From NCBI RefSeq assembly GCF_008638345.1, contig NZ_VTVA01000009.1:1-64000 (forward strand): a stretch of 64,000 nt of DNA, given 5' to 3'. Shown here in pieces: positions 40,018 to 53,756 of this stretch. The stretch's first letter is position 1; each line of letters starts with the position of its first letter. Origin of the DNA: Pseudomonas saliphila. GTDB taxonomy: Bacteria; Pseudomonadota; Gammaproteobacteria; Pseudomonadales; Pseudomonadaceae. The notes beneath the pieces were generated by a model. That model saw only the letters and a list, made by a program, of their open reading frames with translations, was not told where the DNA came from and made no database searches. A program made the position numbers and the translations under genes.

Positions 40018-41931
40018 ATGATCAAAATTGAATCCCTGACTCTTCAGCGTGGCGCCTTGCGCCTGCTGGAAAACGCCGACCTGACCCTCCACCCGGGTCA
40101 AAAGGCTGGTTTGCTCGGCACCAACGGCGCCGGCAAATCCAGCCTCTTTGCTTTGCTCCAGGGCGAACTCACGCCCGATGGCGGCAGTTGCACCATACCT
40201 GCCGATTGGCGCATTGCCCATATGCGCCAGGAAATAGACAACCTGGATCGCTTGGCGGTGGATTATGTGCTTGATGGCGATCAGCGCCTGCGCCAGATCC
40301 AACAGCGGCTGCGTCGCGCCGAAGACGAGCATGACAACCATGCCCTTGGCACGCTGTACGCCGAACTCGAATCGCATAATGGCTTCAGCGCCGACGCCCG
40401 CGCCCGCGTGTTGCTCGCCGGCCTGGGCTTTACCACCGAACAGTGCGAATCGCGAGTGGGTGATTTCTCCGGTGGCTGGCGGATGCGACTCAACCTGGCG
40501 CAGGCGCTGATGTGCCCGTCGGATTTGTTGTTGCTGGATGAGCCAACCAACCACCTGGATCTTGATGCCATCCTCTGGCTGGAAGACTGGCTCAAGGCCT
40601 ATCAGGGCACCCTGCTGCTGATTTCCCACGACCGCGATTTTCTCGATGCGGTGGTTGAATATATCGTTCATGTCGAAGCCAAGCAGCTGACGCTGTACCG
40701 CGGCGGCTACACCCAGTTTGAGCGGACCCGCGCTGAGCGCCTGACCCAGCAGCAAGCCGCATTCGAAAAGCAGCAGGCGCAACGTGAGCACATGCAGAAG
40801 TACATTGCGCGCTTCCGCGCCCAGGCGACCAAGGCCAAGCAGGCTCAGAGCCGACTGAAGGCCCTGGAGCGTATGGAAACGCTGAGCCCGGCCCACCTTG
40901 ACTCACCCTTCTCCTTCAGCTTCCGCGAGGCCGACAAGCACCCTAGCCCGCTGATCGACATGCATGAAGGTGTGCTGGGTTACGGCGAGCAGGCGATTCT
41001 GCGTCAGGTGAAATTGCAGTTGGTGCCCGGGGCTCGTATCGGTGTGCTGGGGCCCAACGGAGCCGGCAAATCCACCTTGATCAAAACCCTCGCTGGGAGC
41101 CTGAAGTTGATGGGTGGCGAGATGAAAGCCAGCGAGCATCTGGCGATCGGCTATTTTGCCCAGCACCAACTGGACAGTCTGGATCCCAAAGCCAGCCCCT
41201 TGCTGCACCTGGCGCGTATTGCCCCCCAGGAACGCGAGCAGTCGCTGCGCAATTTTCTTGGCGGGTTCGACTTCCATGGCGCGCGGGTGGAAGAGCCTGT
41301 CCTGAACTTTTCCGGCGGTGAGAAGGCCCGCCTGGCGCTCGCACTGATCGCCTGGGAGAAGCCCAATCTGCTGCTGCTCGACGAGCCGACCAACCATCTG
41401 GATATGGAAATGCGTCATGCGCTGACGGTCGCTCTGCAGGCCTTCGAGGGGGCCATGTTGCTGGTGTCCCACGATCGCGCATTGATCCGCGATACCACCG
41501 ACGAACTCTGGCTGGTTGCCGACGGTAAACTGGAGACCTACGAAGAGGACCTGGATACCTATACCCGCTGGTTGGCGCGGTTCCGCCAGCAACAGGCGGA
41601 CGAACTTCGCGCGGCCAACGCGCCAGCAAATGCTGAAACCGAAGGGGAACGGATTGATGCCAAGACCCAGCGACGCCTCGCAGCAGAGGAACGCAAGCGT
41701 CTGGCGCCCTTGAGAAAAAGCGTGGAAAAGCTCGAGAAACAAATGAGCGAAGCGCAGGCCGAGCTGCTCCGCATCGAGGCCGAGCTGGCGGACAGCGACA
41801 TCTATTCCGCAGCCATGAAAGATCAGCTCAAGGCATTACTGAGCAGACAGGCCGCTTGCCGGCAGCAGATCAATCAACTGGAAGAGCAATGGCTGGAAGC
41901 AAGCGAAGAACTCGAGAGCCATTCCGTCTGA
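40018..41931 (+). CDS. ABC-F family ATPase (YheS type)
   Basis: The 637-residue protein has two ABC domains and no transmembrane part. Walker A motifs GTNGAGKS (34-41) and GPNGAGKS (345-352), signatures FSGGW and FSGGEKAR, and Walker B LLLDEPTNHLD appear in both halves. A charged C-terminal coiled coil follows from about 545. ABC-F proteins act on ribosomes; YheS-type roles are not fully settled. Confidence 0.94.
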   Translation: MIKIESLTLQRGALRLLENADLTLHPGQKAGLLGTNGAGKSSLFALLQGELTPDGGSCTIPADWRIAHMRQEIDNLDRLAVDYVLDGDQRLRQIQQRLRRAEDEHDNHALGTLYAELESHNGFSADARARVLLAGLGFTTEQCESRVGDFSGGWRMRLNLAQALMCPSDLLLLDEPTNHLDLDAILWLEDWLKAYQGTLLLISHDRDFLDAVVEYIVHVEAKQLTLYRGGYTQFERTRAERLTQQQAAFEKQQAQREHMQKYIARFRAQATKAKQAQSRLKALERMETLSPAHLDSPFSFSFREADKHPSPLIDMHEGVLGYGEQAILRQVKLQLVPGARIGVLGPNGAGKSTLIKTLAGSLKLMGGEMKASEHLAIGYFAQHQLDSLDPKASPLLHLARIAPQEREQSLRNFLGGFDFHGARVEEPVLNFSGGEKARLALALIAWEKPNLLLLDEPTNHLDMEMRHALTVALQAFEGAMLLVSHDRALIRDTTDELWLVADGKLETYEEDLDTYTRWLARFRQQQADELRAANAPANAETEGERIDAKTQRRLAAEERKRLAPLRKSVEKLEKQMSEAQAELLRIEAELADSDIYSAAMKDQLKALLSRQAACRQQINQLEEQWLEASEELESHSV

Positions 41932-41956
41932 GCTGCTCAACTGACAGGAAATCAAA

Positions 41957-42403
41957 ATGACGCTGTGGATTGATGCCGATGCCTGCCCGCGCCCGGTTCG
42001 CGATATCGTGGTGAAAGCTGCCCGTCGCCGGCAAATCGAACTGGTGCTGGTCGCGAACAGCGCACAACAACTCCCCCCTGGGCCAGGTGTTCGGCAGGTG
42101 ATAGTCCCTAGCGGGCCGGATGTTGCCGACCAGTACATCATTGATCACTCGCGACCCGGCGATCTGGTTGTCACCGCCGACATTCCGCTGGCGGCCGGTC
42201 TGGTTGAGCGCAAGGTGACCGCGATCAACCCGCGAGGCGAGATCTATGATGAGTCGAGCGTTGGCGAACGGCTGGCCGTTCGCAATCTGATGGATGAGCT
42301 GCGCGGCGCCGGCCTGGCCGGTCGCAGCGGCCCTGCCCCCTACAACGATCGAGACAAGCAAGCCTTCGCCAACGCGCTGGATCGCCTACTCTCCAGGCTC
42401 TGA
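41957..42403 (+). CDS. yaiI: UPF0178 family protein YaiI
   Basis: The 148-residue protein begins MTLWIDADACPRPVRD, the YaiI/YqxD hallmark, and later has YIIDHSRPGDLVVTADIPLA. The family has a PIN-like fold suggestive of a nuclease, but its role is not established. Its 3' end overlaps the DUF6436 gene by 18 bases, convergently. Confidence 0.93.
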   Translation: MTLWIDADACPRPVRDIVVKAARRRQIELVLVANSAQQLPPGPGVRQVIVPSGPDVADQYIIDHSRPGDLVVTADIPLAAGLVERKVTAINPRGEIYDESSVGERLAVRNLMDELRGAGLAGRSGPAPYNDRDKQAFANALDRLLSRL

Positions 42404-42952
42404 TTGTTCGATGTCGCACAGGCAGGACACCGTATCCTGCCGCGTGATATCGACCTGCCGGCCAGCCAGCAACGCGCGGATCACCGGCTCGACAAAACTG
42501 CTGTCCTCACTGCAGCTGGCGCCATCGCTATAGGGCCCGACATAAGCGAGACGCCCGTCGGCTCCCCAGATTGCTACAGCAGGCGCACCCGGCCAGGCAG
42601 ACCAGGCTGTCGGCATTGGCCAGTAAGGCAACTGACGCAACGCCTGGGGCAAGGCATCCAGACCCCGCTGTCCTGAACGCGCAAAGAGCACCCCCTGCTG
42701 TGCAAAGCGCTCGGTCATCTCGTTTACGTAAGCCTGATGTCCGCCATTACAGGGACAGCCAGCTTGCCAGACATGCAGCACCTGTACCGCGGCAGCCTCA
42801 AACGGCGGCGCCACCGAGACACCATCGAACAACGCCGGACGCTCAAAAGGCTTTATATAGCGGCTCTCGTACCATGTCAGCGCCCACACCAGCCCCGCCA
42901 CCCAGCACGCCAGCAATAACACCACCCAAACATTACGATGAACTTTATGCAT
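42386..42952 (-). CDS. DUF6436 family thioredoxin-like membrane protein
   Basis: This 188-residue protein has an N-terminal membrane segment (about 8-27) and a thioredoxin-like domain, likely periplasmic, in which WQAGCPC (Cys66, Cys68) replaces the usual CxxC. Two more cysteines lie near the C-terminus (VSCLCD). The substrate is unknown. The 3' ends of this gene and yaiI overlap by 18 bases. Confidence 0.75.
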   Translation of the reverse strand: MHKVHRNVWVVLLLACWVAGLVWALTWYESRYIKPFERPALFDGVSVAPPFEAAAVQVLHVWQAGCPCNGGHQAYVNEMTERFAQQGVLFARSGQRGLDALPQALRQLPYWPMPTAWSAWPGAPAVAIWGADGRLAYVGPYSDGASCSEDSSFVEPVIRALLAGRQVDITRQDTVSCLCDIEQSEPGE

Positions 42953-43207
42953 GCTCCGAGTATCTCAAAAGGCCAGCACTGGAAGTTGATGCCAGGCTCC
43001 ACCTCACCCGCTTGAGCGAGGCACGGGGAGCACCGGCACAAATCACTACCTCCAGGCCAGATTAACTGCCGACTTGACCACAGTTCCAAATGGAACCGAT
43101 CCAGCGCGCAATGGTCTGCTGGTATGGTTGTAACTCCAAACAGATCCTAATTTGGATATCCGAAGTAGCACCCGGCCACCTCCGCCGGACAAGGACGATA
43201 GTCTCAC

Positions 43208-44437
43208 ATGCCCGCAGAACTTGACCTCATCACGCTAGGCGTAACCCTGTCTCTGGTTACGCTATGCATGACGCTGCTATTGTCGATAGCGGCGTGGCAC
43301 GCGGGTCCCGATAAAGGGCTGCGCCACTGGGCCGTGGGCAATTTCGCGTTGATGCTTGGTCTGCTGCTCAGCGCTAATCTCGACGTCGTCAATGATAGCC
43401 TCTCGGTGATCATTGCCAATGCTCTGATGGCGCTTGGCATTGGTATTTCCTGGCTCGGAATTCGCGCATTCAAGGGTTTGAGTCAGCCGCAAGCTGGCCC
43501 CATTGGCGCGGCCGTCTCGATGATCGTGCTGATGTCGATCTTCAGCTTTCAACAGGAAAGCTACGCTGCGCGCCTTGCCGTCTCGTCGATCATTCTCGCC
43601 GGCATGAGCATGCTCTGCGCCTGGGAGCTACTGGTTCCCGCGGAGCGCCCTCTTCGCACCGCCTACTGGTTCACCGGGGGTGTTGCCCTGTTCTGCGCTG
43701 TCGGCCTCACCCTGCGCGCCCTGTCCAGCTTGAAGCTGGGCATTGACGGAAATGCAGTCCGCACGCCAATGCAAACCGTTACCCTGCTTGGCGCCATGGT
43801 CGCGCAGATAGGACTGGTTAGCGGTTTCATTCTCATGACGCACTATCGCACTACGATGGCGCTGCACACCCTGTCTCAACGCGATGCGCTGACGGACACC
43901 CTGAACCGTCGCAGCCTGCAGGAGCAGGCGTCCCGTGTATTGCAGGTGGCCAACGAGCAATCCTATCCTGTCACCCTGCTGATGCTGGACGCAGATCACT
44001 TCAAGCGTATCAACGATGAGTTCGGCCACCAGACCGGGGATGCCGTGCTCTGCCATATGGTTGCGCGTATCCGCCAGCAAATGCGCTCGAACGACTTGCT
44101 CGGCCGTTTCGGTGGAGAAGAATTCATTCTGATATTGCCCGGGCTGGATACTGAGAGCGCGCGACAGGTAGCAGAGCGCATCCGCCTCGGCCTGTGCCGC
44201 GAGCCCTGGCAGTCGGCGAGCACCCCGGTCAAGCTGAGCGCAAGCCTGGGCGTCGCTTGCACGGACCAGCAAGGCTTCACCTTTGATACTCTGGTTGCCG
44301 CCGCCGATGCTGCCTTGTACCGGGCAAAGGCGCTCGGCCGGAACCGTGTCGAACTGGCCCCTGAGCCAGCCGAAAATCTACAAGACCAAATGGCATTACG
44401 CTTACTGTCGCAATTCCGTCATAATCTGGACGTATAA
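43208..44437 (+). CDS. Membrane diguanylate cyclase (GGDEF domain)
   Basis: The 409-residue protein has about six hydrophobic helices in residues 5-210 and a GGDEF domain after. The active site is GGEEF at 302-306, and an intact product-inhibition I-site, RSND, lies at 293-296. It should make cyclic di-GMP and be self-limited by it. The membrane part is not a named sensor family I recognise. It is followed by hemB after 42 bases. Confidence 0.93.
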   Translation: MPAELDLITLGVTLSLVTLCMTLLLSIAAWHAGPDKGLRHWAVGNFALMLGLLLSANLDVVNDSLSVIIANALMALGIGISWLGIRAFKGLSQPQAGPIGAAVSMIVLMSIFSFQQESYAARLAVSSIILAGMSMLCAWELLVPAERPLRTAYWFTGGVALFCAVGLTLRALSSLKLGIDGNAVRTPMQTVTLLGAMVAQIGLVSGFILMTHYRTTMALHTLSQRDALTDTLNRRSLQEQASRVLQVANEQSYPVTLLMLDADHFKRINDEFGHQTGDAVLCHMVARIRQQMRSNDLLGRFGGEEFILILPGLDTESARQVAERIRLGLCREPWQSASTPVKLSASLGVACTDQQGFTFDTLVAAADAALYRAKALGRNRVELAPEPAENLQDQMALRLLSQFRHNLDV

Positions 44438-44443
44438 ATGTAA

Positions 44444-45493
<1,050 letters not shown>

Positions 45494-45503
45494 CGAGGAA
45501 ATA

Positions 45504-47735
45504 ATGCAGCAGCCCAACAGCGTACGCGAAGACGACCCGATTGCCGCGTCCGATCATACCCCGCAGGACAGTCTCATCATCGCTGAAACCGAGAGCAGCG
45601 AGACGCGACTGATGCCTGTCGTGCAGCCGGCGGTGCCGACACCCTTCGCCGCTGACATCAACGCGCCGGAGCTGTTTATCCATCGCGAGTTGTCGCAACT
45701 GCAGTTCAATATCCGCGTGCTGGAACAGGCGCTGGATGAGTCCTATCCGTTGCTGGAACGGCTGAAATTTCTGCTGATCTTCTCCGGAAATATGGATGAA
45801 TTTTTTGAGATTCGCGTGGCGGGGCTGAAGAAGCAGATTACTTTCGCCCGTGAACAGACGGGTCCCGATGGCCTGCAGCCGCAGCAGGTATTGAGCCGAA
45901 TCAGCGAGCTGGCCCACGAGCAGGTCAGCCGTCAGTATTCGATCCTCAACGACGTGCTACTACCTCAGCTTGCTGCTGAGGGCATCCGCTTCGTGCGCAG
46001 GCATCAATGGACCCACAAGCAGACCATGTGGGTGCGCCGTTATTTTCGTCAGGAAGTAGCACCTATCATCAGTCCCATCGGGCTGGATCCCACGCACCCC
46101 TTCCCGCTGCTGGTGAACAAGAGCCTCAATTTCATCTGCCAGCTAGAGGGTACCGACGCCTTCGGCCGCGATTCGGGCCTGGCGATCATCCCGGCCCCGC
46201 GCTCCCTGCCCCGGCTGATTCGTTTGCCGCAGGAGCTATCCAGTGGCGAAGACGACTTCGTGTTCCTCTCCTCGGTGATTCACGCACACGCCGACGACCT
46301 GTTCCCCGGCATGAAGGTGCTCGGGTGTTATCAGTTTCGTTTGACGCGTAACGCGGATCTGATTGTTGATCCCGACGAGGTGGATGACCTGGCGCGCGCT
46401 TTACGGGGCGAGCTGTTATCGCGTCGCTACGGTGATGCGGTGCGCCTGGAAGTCGCCAGCAATTGTCCGAAACCGCTGACCGACTTCCTGCTCAAGCAAT
46501 TTGGTCTGAGCGATCAGGAGCTATACCAGGTCCAGGGGCCGGTAAACCTCACGCGACTCTTTTCGGTCACGGCGCTCGAGAACCACCCGGAATTGCAGTT
46601 TCCGCCGTTCAGCTCTGCTCTGCCGAAGGTTCTGTCTAACTCGGACAACCTGTTCCAGGCGATCAGCAAGCAGGACATCCTGCTGCTGCATCCCTATGAG
46701 TCCTTCAGTCCGGTGACGGATCTGTTGCGCCAGGCTGCCCAGGATCCGAACGTTCTGGCGATCAAACAGACCCTGTACCGCACCGGGGCCAACTCGGAGA
46801 TCGTCAACGCCCTGGTCGAGGCAGCGCGCAACGGCAAGGAGGTCACGGTGGTGATTGAATTGCGCGCGCGCTTTGACGAGGAATCCAACCTGCAGCTGGC
46901 AAGCCGCTTACAACAGGCCGGCGCGGTGGTGATTTATGGTGTGGTCGGCTACAAGACGCACGCCAAGATGATGCTCATCCTGCGCCGCGAAGATCGCATC
47001 CTGCGCCGCTATGCGCACATGGGAACGGGTAACTATCATGCGGGTAACGCCCGCCTTTATACCGATTACAGCATTCTGACGTCGGATCTGGCGATGACCG
47101 AGGATGTGCACAAGCTGTTCAACCAGCTGATCGGCATGGGCAAGATGCTGCGCATGAAAAAACTGCTGCAGGCGCCCTTCACCCTCAAGAAGCGTCTGCT
47201 GGAGCTGATCAACCGCGAAACGCTGGCGGCACAGGCTGGCAAACCTGCGCATGTCATTGCCAAGGTCAATTCGCTGACCGATGCCAAGATCATCAAGGCG
47301 ATGTACAAGGCGTCGCAGTCCGGCGTGAAGATCGACCTGATCGTGCGCGGCATGTGTTGCCTGCGCCCCGGCATTCCCGGGGTGTCGCATAACATCACGG
47401 TGCGCTCGATCATCGGGCGCTTCCTTGAACACAGCCGCGTGTATTACTTCCTCAATGGAGGGGTCGAACAGGTGTGGTTGTCCAGCGCGGATCTGATGGA
47501 GCGCAACCTGGATCACCGTGTGGAGACCTGCTTCCCGCTCGAGGGCAAGAAACTCATCTCCCGGGCCAAGCAGGAACTGCAGGTATTTCTAACCGATAAC
47601 ACCCAGAGCTGGATTCTGCAGCCGGACGGCACCTATGTGCGCAGCACCCCAACCGGTAACCAGATCCCGCGCAGTGCACAGAGCGCACTGCTGGAGAAAT
47701 TGAGCAATTCGCCTCAGCGCACCGTCAGCGTGTAG
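45504..47735 (+). CDS. ppk: Polyphosphate kinase 1 (Ppk1)
   Basis: The 743-residue enzyme polymerises phosphate from ATP. Histidines matching the catalytic pair of Escherichia coli PPK1 are His486 (YKTHAK) and His505 ([10 protein letters not shown]), 19 residues apart. N-terminal, head and catalytic domains are all full length. Its stop lies 22 bases inside the 3' end of the opposing exopolyphosphatase gene. Confidence 0.96.
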   Translation: MQQPNSVREDDPIAASDHTPQDSLIIAETESSETRLMPVVQPAVPTPFAADINAPELFIHRELSQLQFNIRVLEQALDESYPLLERLKFLLIFSGNMDEFFEIRVAGLKKQITFAREQTGPDGLQPQQVLSRISELAHEQVSRQYSILNDVLLPQLAAEGIRFVRRHQWTHKQTMWVRRYFRQEVAPIISPIGLDPTHPFPLLVNKSLNFICQLEGTDAFGRDSGLAIIPAPRSLPRLIRLPQELSSGEDDFVFLSSVIHAHADDLFPGMKVLGCYQFRLTRNADLIVDPDEVDDLARALRGELLSRRYGDAVRLEVASNCPKPLTDFLLKQFGLSDQELYQVQGPVNLTRLFSVTALENHPELQFPPFSSALPKVLSNSDNLFQAISKQDILLLHPYESFSPVTDLLRQAAQDPNVLAIKQTLYRTGANSEIVNALVEAARNGKEVTVVIELRARFDEESNLQLASRLQQAGAVVIYGVVGYKTHAKMMLILRREDRILRRYAHMGTGNYHAGNARLYTDYSILTSDLAMTEDVHKLFNQLIGMGKMLRMKKLLQAPFTLKKRLLELINRETLAAQAGKPAHVIAKVNSLTDAKIIKAMYKASQSGVKIDLIVRGMCCLRPGIPGVSHNITVRSIIGRFLEHSRVYYFLNGGVEQVWLSSADLMERNLDHRVETCFPLEGKKLISRAKQELQVFLTDNTQSWILQPDGTYVRSTPTGNQIPRSAQSALLEKLSNSPQRTVSV

Positions 47736-49219
47736 CCGACCTTGGCCCAGAACTGCGCTTCCTGATCGAAGTCAGCCTGGGTCAACGGATTGCGATCCAG
47801 CCAGCCAGACGGAAATTCGAGCACCAGAAAATCATCCCCTGCCTCAGCCTTGAGCGCGGGCATTTCCTGATAACCGCGGATATGGTGATAAAGAATCGCC
47901 AGTCGCAGCAGCATGCACAGCCGCAGCATCAGCACGCTTTCCTCACCAAACTCGCTGAGCCGTTCCTTGCCCGGCAAGCCACGCTTCTGCGCGCGGATAA
48001 GCAGAGCCAGAGCATGCTGCTCCTGCCGAGAGAATCCAGCCAGATCAGAGTGCGCCAACAGGTAGGCGCCGTGCTTGTGATATTGGTTGTGCGCGATGCC
48101 CTTGCCCACCTCGTGCAGCCGCGCCGCCCAACCCAGCAAATCGGCATGCTTGCCGTCTTCGAAGCCCCAGGCTTCAGCCACCTTACCGTGCAGACTCAAT
48201 GACTTGCGCTCGACACGGCAGGCCTGACCAGGGTCCACATGGTAACGCTCTGCCAGCGCGCCAAGCGTGCGTTCGCGGACGTCTTCATGGCGGTGCCGAC
48301 CCAGCAGGTCATAGAGCACCCCTTCGCGCAACGCACCTTCGGAGTGTCCCATGCGGTCAACATCCAGCGCGTCGAAGATCGCCTCGAGAATGGCTACGCC
48401 AGCGGGCAGAATAGGACGACGATCTGTCTTCAGTCCCGGCAGTGACAGCTTGTCGACCGAGCCAACCTTGATCAGTCTGCGCTTGAGGCGCTGCAACCCT
48501 TCACGGGTGACTTCGCCTTGCCCCTGGCCGGCGGCCTCCAGACATTGGCCGATGGAGCGGATGGTGCCCGAGGCGCCAACTGCTTCGCGCCACCCCAGGC
48601 GTTGAATACTTTGCTCGATCTGCATCAAATCGAGGCGTGCCAGCGTATAGGCGCGCGAATAGTTACTGGCGGATATATTGCCATCGGCGAAAAATTTGCG
48701 GGTGTAACTGACACAACCAATCGGCAAGCTTTCACGCAGTAGCGGCTCGAAACGTTCACCTACTATGAACTCAGTACTGCCGCCCCCAATGTCCACTACC
48801 AGGCGTTTGCCTTCATCATCCGACAGGGTATGCGCAACGCCGAGGTAGATCAGCCGCGCCTCTTCACGTCCGGAGATCACATCAACCTGATGTCCGAGCA
48901 GCTGCTGCACCTGATAGATGAATTGGCTGCGGTTGCGCGCGTCACGTAGCGCACTGGTGCCAACTATTCTCACGGCGCCAACCGGCAGACCATTGATCAT
49001 CTGGGCGAAGCGTCGAACGCAATCGAGCCCCCGCTGCATGGAGTCTTCGTCGAGTTCGCGTTCCTCGCTCAGCCCCGCAGCCAGCTGGACTTTCTCGCCC
49101 AGGCGTTCGAGGATTCGCATCTCGCCGTGTTCAACCCGGGCCAGTGCCATGTGGAAACTGTTCGAGCCCAAATCAATCGCGGCCACCAGCGGAAAATCGG
49201 ACCTTTGCTTGTTCGCCAT
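47714..49219 (-). CDS. ppx: Exopolyphosphatase (Ppx)
   Basis: This 501-residue enzyme removes terminal phosphates from polyphosphate. It has the actin-like ATPase fold ([23 protein letters not shown]) and a C-terminal HD-like domain ([21 protein letters not shown]). ATG 49219 has GAGGTG 5 nt upstream and gives the family length. It is convergent with ppk, the enzyme with the opposite reaction; their 3' ends overlap by 22 bases. Confidence 0.95.
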   Translation of the reverse strand: MANKQRSDFPLVAAIDLGSNSFHMALARVEHGEMRILERLGEKVQLAAGLSEERELDEDSMQRGLDCVRRFAQMINGLPVGAVRIVGTSALRDARNRSQFIYQVQQLLGHQVDVISGREEARLIYLGVAHTLSDDEGKRLVVDIGGGSTEFIVGERFEPLLRESLPIGCVSYTRKFFADGNISASNYSRAYTLARLDLMQIEQSIQRLGWREAVGASGTIRSIGQCLEAAGQGQGEVTREGLQRLKRRLIKVGSVDKLSLPGLKTDRRPILPAGVAILEAIFDALDVDRMGHSEGALREGVLYDLLGRHRHEDVRERTLGALAERYHVDPGQACRVERKSLSLHGKVAEAWGFEDGKHADLLGWAARLHEVGKGIAHNQYHKHGAYLLAHSDLAGFSRQEQHALALLIRAQKRGLPGKERLSEFGEESVLMLRLCMLLRLAILYHHIRGYQEMPALKAEAGDDFLVLEFPSGWLDRNPLTQADFDQEAQFWAKVGYTLTVR

Positions 49220-49387
49220 GCGGCACCTCGGATTGTCGTCTGCGAATTCTAGCATCCCAAGCCTCGCTTATGCCCGGCCAGCGATCGTGTCACGCGATGA
49301 ATACCACCGGCTTTTGCTATGCTGCGCGGTGGTGCTATCATGTCTGCCATTCCTGCCTGCTTACTACAAAACTCCCTGGAGAGACTC

Positions 49388-49714
49388 ATGAGTGATTCGA
49401 TCGTGCATGTCACCGATAGCAGCTTCGAGACTGAAGTGCTGAAGGCAGATAGCCCTGTATTGGTTGACTACTGGGCTGAATGGTGTGGCCCATGCAAGAT
49501 GATCGCCCCGGTCCTGGACGAAATCGCCAAGGACTATGCTGGGAAACTGAAGATCTGCAAGCTGAACATCGACGAGAATACGGACACTCCGCCCAAGTAT
49601 GGCGTGCGCGGCATTCCTACTCTGATGCTGTTCAAGGATGGCAATGTAGAAGCGACCAAGGTCGGCGCCCTGTCCAAGTCTCAGTTGTCGGCATTTCTTG
49701 ATAGCAACATCTAA
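49388..49714 (+). CDS. trxA: Thioredoxin 1 (TrxA)
   Basis: The 108-residue protein has the WCGPC active site and the cis-proline GIPTL. It reduces cytoplasmic disulfides. ATG 49388 has a GGAGAG site and the frame's earlier starts are not credible. A terminator follows and then rho, the common trxA-rho layout. Confidence 0.97.
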   Translation: MSDSIVHVTDSSFETEVLKADSPVLVDYWAEWCGPCKMIAPVLDEIAKDYAGKLKICKLNIDENTDTPPKYGVRGIPTLMLFKDGNVEATKVGALSKSQLSAFLDSNI

Positions 49715-49722
49715 TACTTACA

Positions 49723-49755
49723 CTCCCTGGACTTTTCGTTCGGGGAGCGTTTTTT
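49723..49755 (+). terminator. Intrinsic terminator after trxA
   Basis: A short stem, CTCCC/GGGAG, with a 15-base loop is followed by a T-run (gcgtttttt). The stem is short but the T-run is good. Confidence 0.7.
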
Positions 49756-49924
49756 CTCGGCGTTTTCTCTAGACGCAACCGCATTGCAGTGCTAGATTTG
49801 CATTCCAACTCCCTGTCGCCCCCCGCGGCAATGGCTTCCCTACTTCAGCCAAATCCATCGCCCCATCCTCACGTGGCGGCCTATTACTAACCGTCCTGCC
49901 GAAAGAATCATACTCATCGAACCT

Positions 49925-51190
<1,266 letters not shown>

Positions 51191-51201
51191 GCTGCCGTAC
51201 T

Positions 51202-51237
51202 GCTTCAGGCGGAGCCTTTGCGGGCTCCGTCTGAAGC
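51202..51237 (+). terminator. Long hairpin after rho without a T-run
   Basis: Arms of 15 bases, 51202-51216 and 51223-51237, pair except for one G-U and enclose a 6-base loop. There is no T-run after the stem on the plus strand. It may stabilise the rho mRNA 3' end or block processing. Confidence 0.6.
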
Positions 51238-51311
51238 TGCCTGGCACCCTCCCACGAGCAGCAACATCACCTCCTTAGATTGCCGCTTGCAGATTGAGGC
51301 ATAAAGCTCAG

Positions 51312-52781
51312 ATGCAATATTCCGACCTCCGTGATTTCATCAAGGGCCTGGAAGAGCGCGGTGAGCTCAAGCGTATCCAGACCCCTGTATCCCCCGTTCT
51401 CGAGATGACCGAGATTTGCGACCGCACCCTGCGCAAGGCCGGCCCCGCTCTGTTGTTTGAAAACCCTACCGGTTTTGACATGCCCGTGCTCGGCAACCTG
51501 TTCGGTACCCCCAAGCGTGTAGCGCTGGGCATGGGTGCTGAGGATGTCAGCGAACTGCGCGAAATCGGCAAGCTGCTGGCGTTTCTCAAGGAGCCTGATC
51601 CGCCAAAGGGTTTGAAGGACGCCTGGTCCAAGCTACCGATATTCAGAAAGATCATCTCCATGGCGCCCAAGGTCCTGCGTGACGGGCCCTGTCAGGAAGT
51701 AGTGCTGGAAGGCGAGGATGTCGACCTGGGCACCATACCCGTACAGACCTGCTGGCCCGGCGATGCGGGCCCGCTGATCACCTGGGGTTTGGTGGTCACC
51801 AAGGGGCCGCACAAGGATCGCCAGAACCTGGGCATCTATCGCCAACAGGTCATCGGCCGCAACAAGGTCATCATGCGCTGGCTGAGCCATCGGGGTGGTG
51901 CGCTGGATTTCAAGGAGTGGTGCGATAAGCACCCTGGCCAGCCATTCCCGGTGGCCGTGGCGCTGGGCGCTGATCCGGCGACCATTCTTGGCGCCGTCAC
52001 GCCTGTGCCAGACAGCCTCTCCGAATATGCCTTTGCCGGCCTGCTGCGCGGCCAGCGCACCGAACTGGTCAAATGCCGCGGCTCTGAGCTGCAGGTCCCG
52101 GCGGGTGCCGAAATTGTTCTGGAAGGGGTAATTCATCCCGGCGAAATGGCCGAAGAAGGCCCCTTTGGTGATCACACCGGTTACTACAATGAGGTGGACC
52201 GCTTCCCGGTATTTACCGTCGAGCGTATTACCCGCCGCGAAAAGCCCATTTACCACAGCACCTATACCGGCCGCCCGCCGGATGAGCCTGCGATTCTGGG
52301 CGTGGCACTGAACGAAGTGTTCGTGCCCATTCTGCAAAAGCAGTTTCCCGAGATCACCGACTTCTATCTGCCGCCCGAAGGGTGCTCGTATCGAATGGCT
52401 GTCGTCTCGATGAAGAAGCAGTACCCGGGCCATGCAAAACGGGTCATGCTCGGCGTCTGGTCCTTCTTGCGCCAGTTCATGTATACCAAGTTCGTTATCG
52501 TTACCGATGATGACATCAACATTCGTGACTGGAACGACGTGATCTGGGCCATTACCACGCGCATGGATCCCAAGCGCGATACCGTGATGATCGACAATAC
52601 CCCTATCGACTACCTTGATTTTGCCTCGCCGGTATCCGGTTTGGGCAGCAAGATGGGCCTTGACGCCACCAACAAGTGGCCCGGTGAAACGACCCGCGAA
52701 TGGGGTGTCGCGATCAGCCAGGACCCGGCTGTTGTGCAGCGCGTTGATGCAATGTGGGCCGAGCTGGGAATTGATTCATGA
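51312..52781 (+). CDS. ubiD: 4-hydroxy-3-polyprenylbenzoate decarboxylase (UbiD)
   Basis: This 489-residue prenylated-FMN enzyme removes the carboxylate from the ubiquinone precursor. It has [28 protein letters not shown] and the C-terminal segment [14 protein letters not shown] chose ATG 51312 over a TTG six codons earlier. It is joined by a 4-base overlap (ATGA) to the ferredoxin-type reductase gene. Confidence 0.95.
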   Translation: MQYSDLRDFIKGLEERGELKRIQTPVSPVLEMTEICDRTLRKAGPALLFENPTGFDMPVLGNLFGTPKRVALGMGAEDVSELREIGKLLAFLKEPDPPKGLKDAWSKLPIFRKIISMAPKVLRDGPCQEVVLEGEDVDLGTIPVQTCWPGDAGPLITWGLVVTKGPHKDRQNLGIYRQQVIGRNKVIMRWLSHRGGALDFKEWCDKHPGQPFPVAVALGADPATILGAVTPVPDSLSEYAFAGLLRGQRTELVKCRGSELQVPAGAEIVLEGVIHPGEMAEEGPFGDHTGYYNEVDRFPVFTVERITRREKPIYHSTYTGRPPDEPAILGVALNEVFVPILQKQFPEITDFYLPPEGCSYRMAVVSMKKQYPGHAKRVMLGVWSFLRQFMYTKFVIVTDDDINIRDWNDVIWAITTRMDPKRDTVMIDNTPIDYLDFASPVSGLGSKMGLDATNKWPGETTREWGVAISQDPAVVQRVDAMWAELGIDS

Positions 52782-53752
52782 AAGTCACGCTACAACCCTC
52801 CGGGCATATACTCGAATTGATGCCCGGCGAGCGCATTCTGGATGCGGCCAAACGTTTGGGCTTCGATGTCCCGCAGAGTTGCCGCAACGGAAACTGCCAT
52901 ATTTGCGCAGCCAATCTGATCAGCGGCTCCGTTCGCCAGACTGGTGACGACGCGGTGCAGCACAGCGGTGAACTCTATACCTGCGTTACCGAACCGCTCA
53001 ACGATTGTGAGCTGTACTGGGAGAATGTGTTAGGTCCGGGGGAGCTGCCACTGCGCAATCTGGCGTGCCAGCTGATCGATGCAGAACTGATTGGCGCCGA
53101 CGTCTGGCGGATCCGCCTGCGCCCGCCGGCGGGCAAGCCGCTACGCTATCACGCTGGCCAGTATCTTCTGCTGGAGCGCCCGGACGAGCAGGCCTCGGCC
53201 TTCTCGATCGCGTCCGATGTGGGCGAGGAGCGCGTCATCGAACTGCATATCTTGGTGCGCGAACACTCCGCGTGGACGCTGGTGGAACATATCCGCCGCG
53301 AACGCATGGCGCGCGTCAGGATGCCCTTTGGTGACGCCCACCTGGGAGACCTGCCAGACCGGCCGTTGGTGATGATTGCTGCCGGCACCGGCCTGGCGCA
53401 GATGCAAAGCATGATTCAGCACGCCATCCGCACCGGCTTCACACATCCGATTCATCTGTATTGGGGTGTGCGCAACGGCGCCGACTTCTACCAGGCGCCG
53501 TACTGGAATGATTGGCAGGCCGCGCCGAATGTCTACCTGCACAAAATCGTCAGCGATGACCCGGGATGGTCCGGGCGTCAGGGTTTGTTGCCTGAGGCAG
53601 TGTGTGAGGATCTGTCTGATCTGGAATGCTACGAGTTCTACGTCAGTGGCTCGCCCGGAATGGTCTATGCCACGCTGGACGCGCTGGTAGCAGCAGGGAT
53701 GCCGGAGCAGCAGATGCACTCCGATGTATTTGCCTACGCGCCTCGGGACTGA
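52778..53752 (+). CDS. 2Fe-2S ferredoxin/flavin NAD(P)H reductase (CDP-glucoseen reductase-like)
   Basis: The 324-residue protein has a plant-type 2Fe-2S domain with Cys35, Cys40, Cys43 and Cys69 (CRNGNCHIC...YTC), an FAD-binding domain ([11 protein letters not shown]), and an NAD(P)-binding domain ([12 protein letters not shown]). It resembles CDP-6-deoxyglucoseen reductase, often found next to ubiD in pseudomonads. It may support flavin reduction for UbiD/UbiX or another pathway; this is inference. Confidence 0.88.
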   Translation: MKVTLQPSGHILELMPGERILDAAKRLGFDVPQSCRNGNCHICAANLISGSVRQTGDDAVQHSGELYTCVTEPLNDCELYWENVLGPGELPLRNLACQLIDAELIGADVWRIRLRPPAGKPLRYHAGQYLLLERPDEQASAFSIASDVGEERVIELHILVREHSAWTLVEHIRRERMARVRMPFGDAHLGDLPDRPLVMIAAGTGLAQMQSMIQHAIRTGFTHPIHLYWGVRNGADFYQAPYWNDWQAAPNVYLHKIVSDDPGWSGRQGLLPEAVCEDLSDLECYEFYVSGSPGMVYATLDALVAAGMPEQQMHSDVFAYAPRD

Positions 53753-53756
53753 AACA

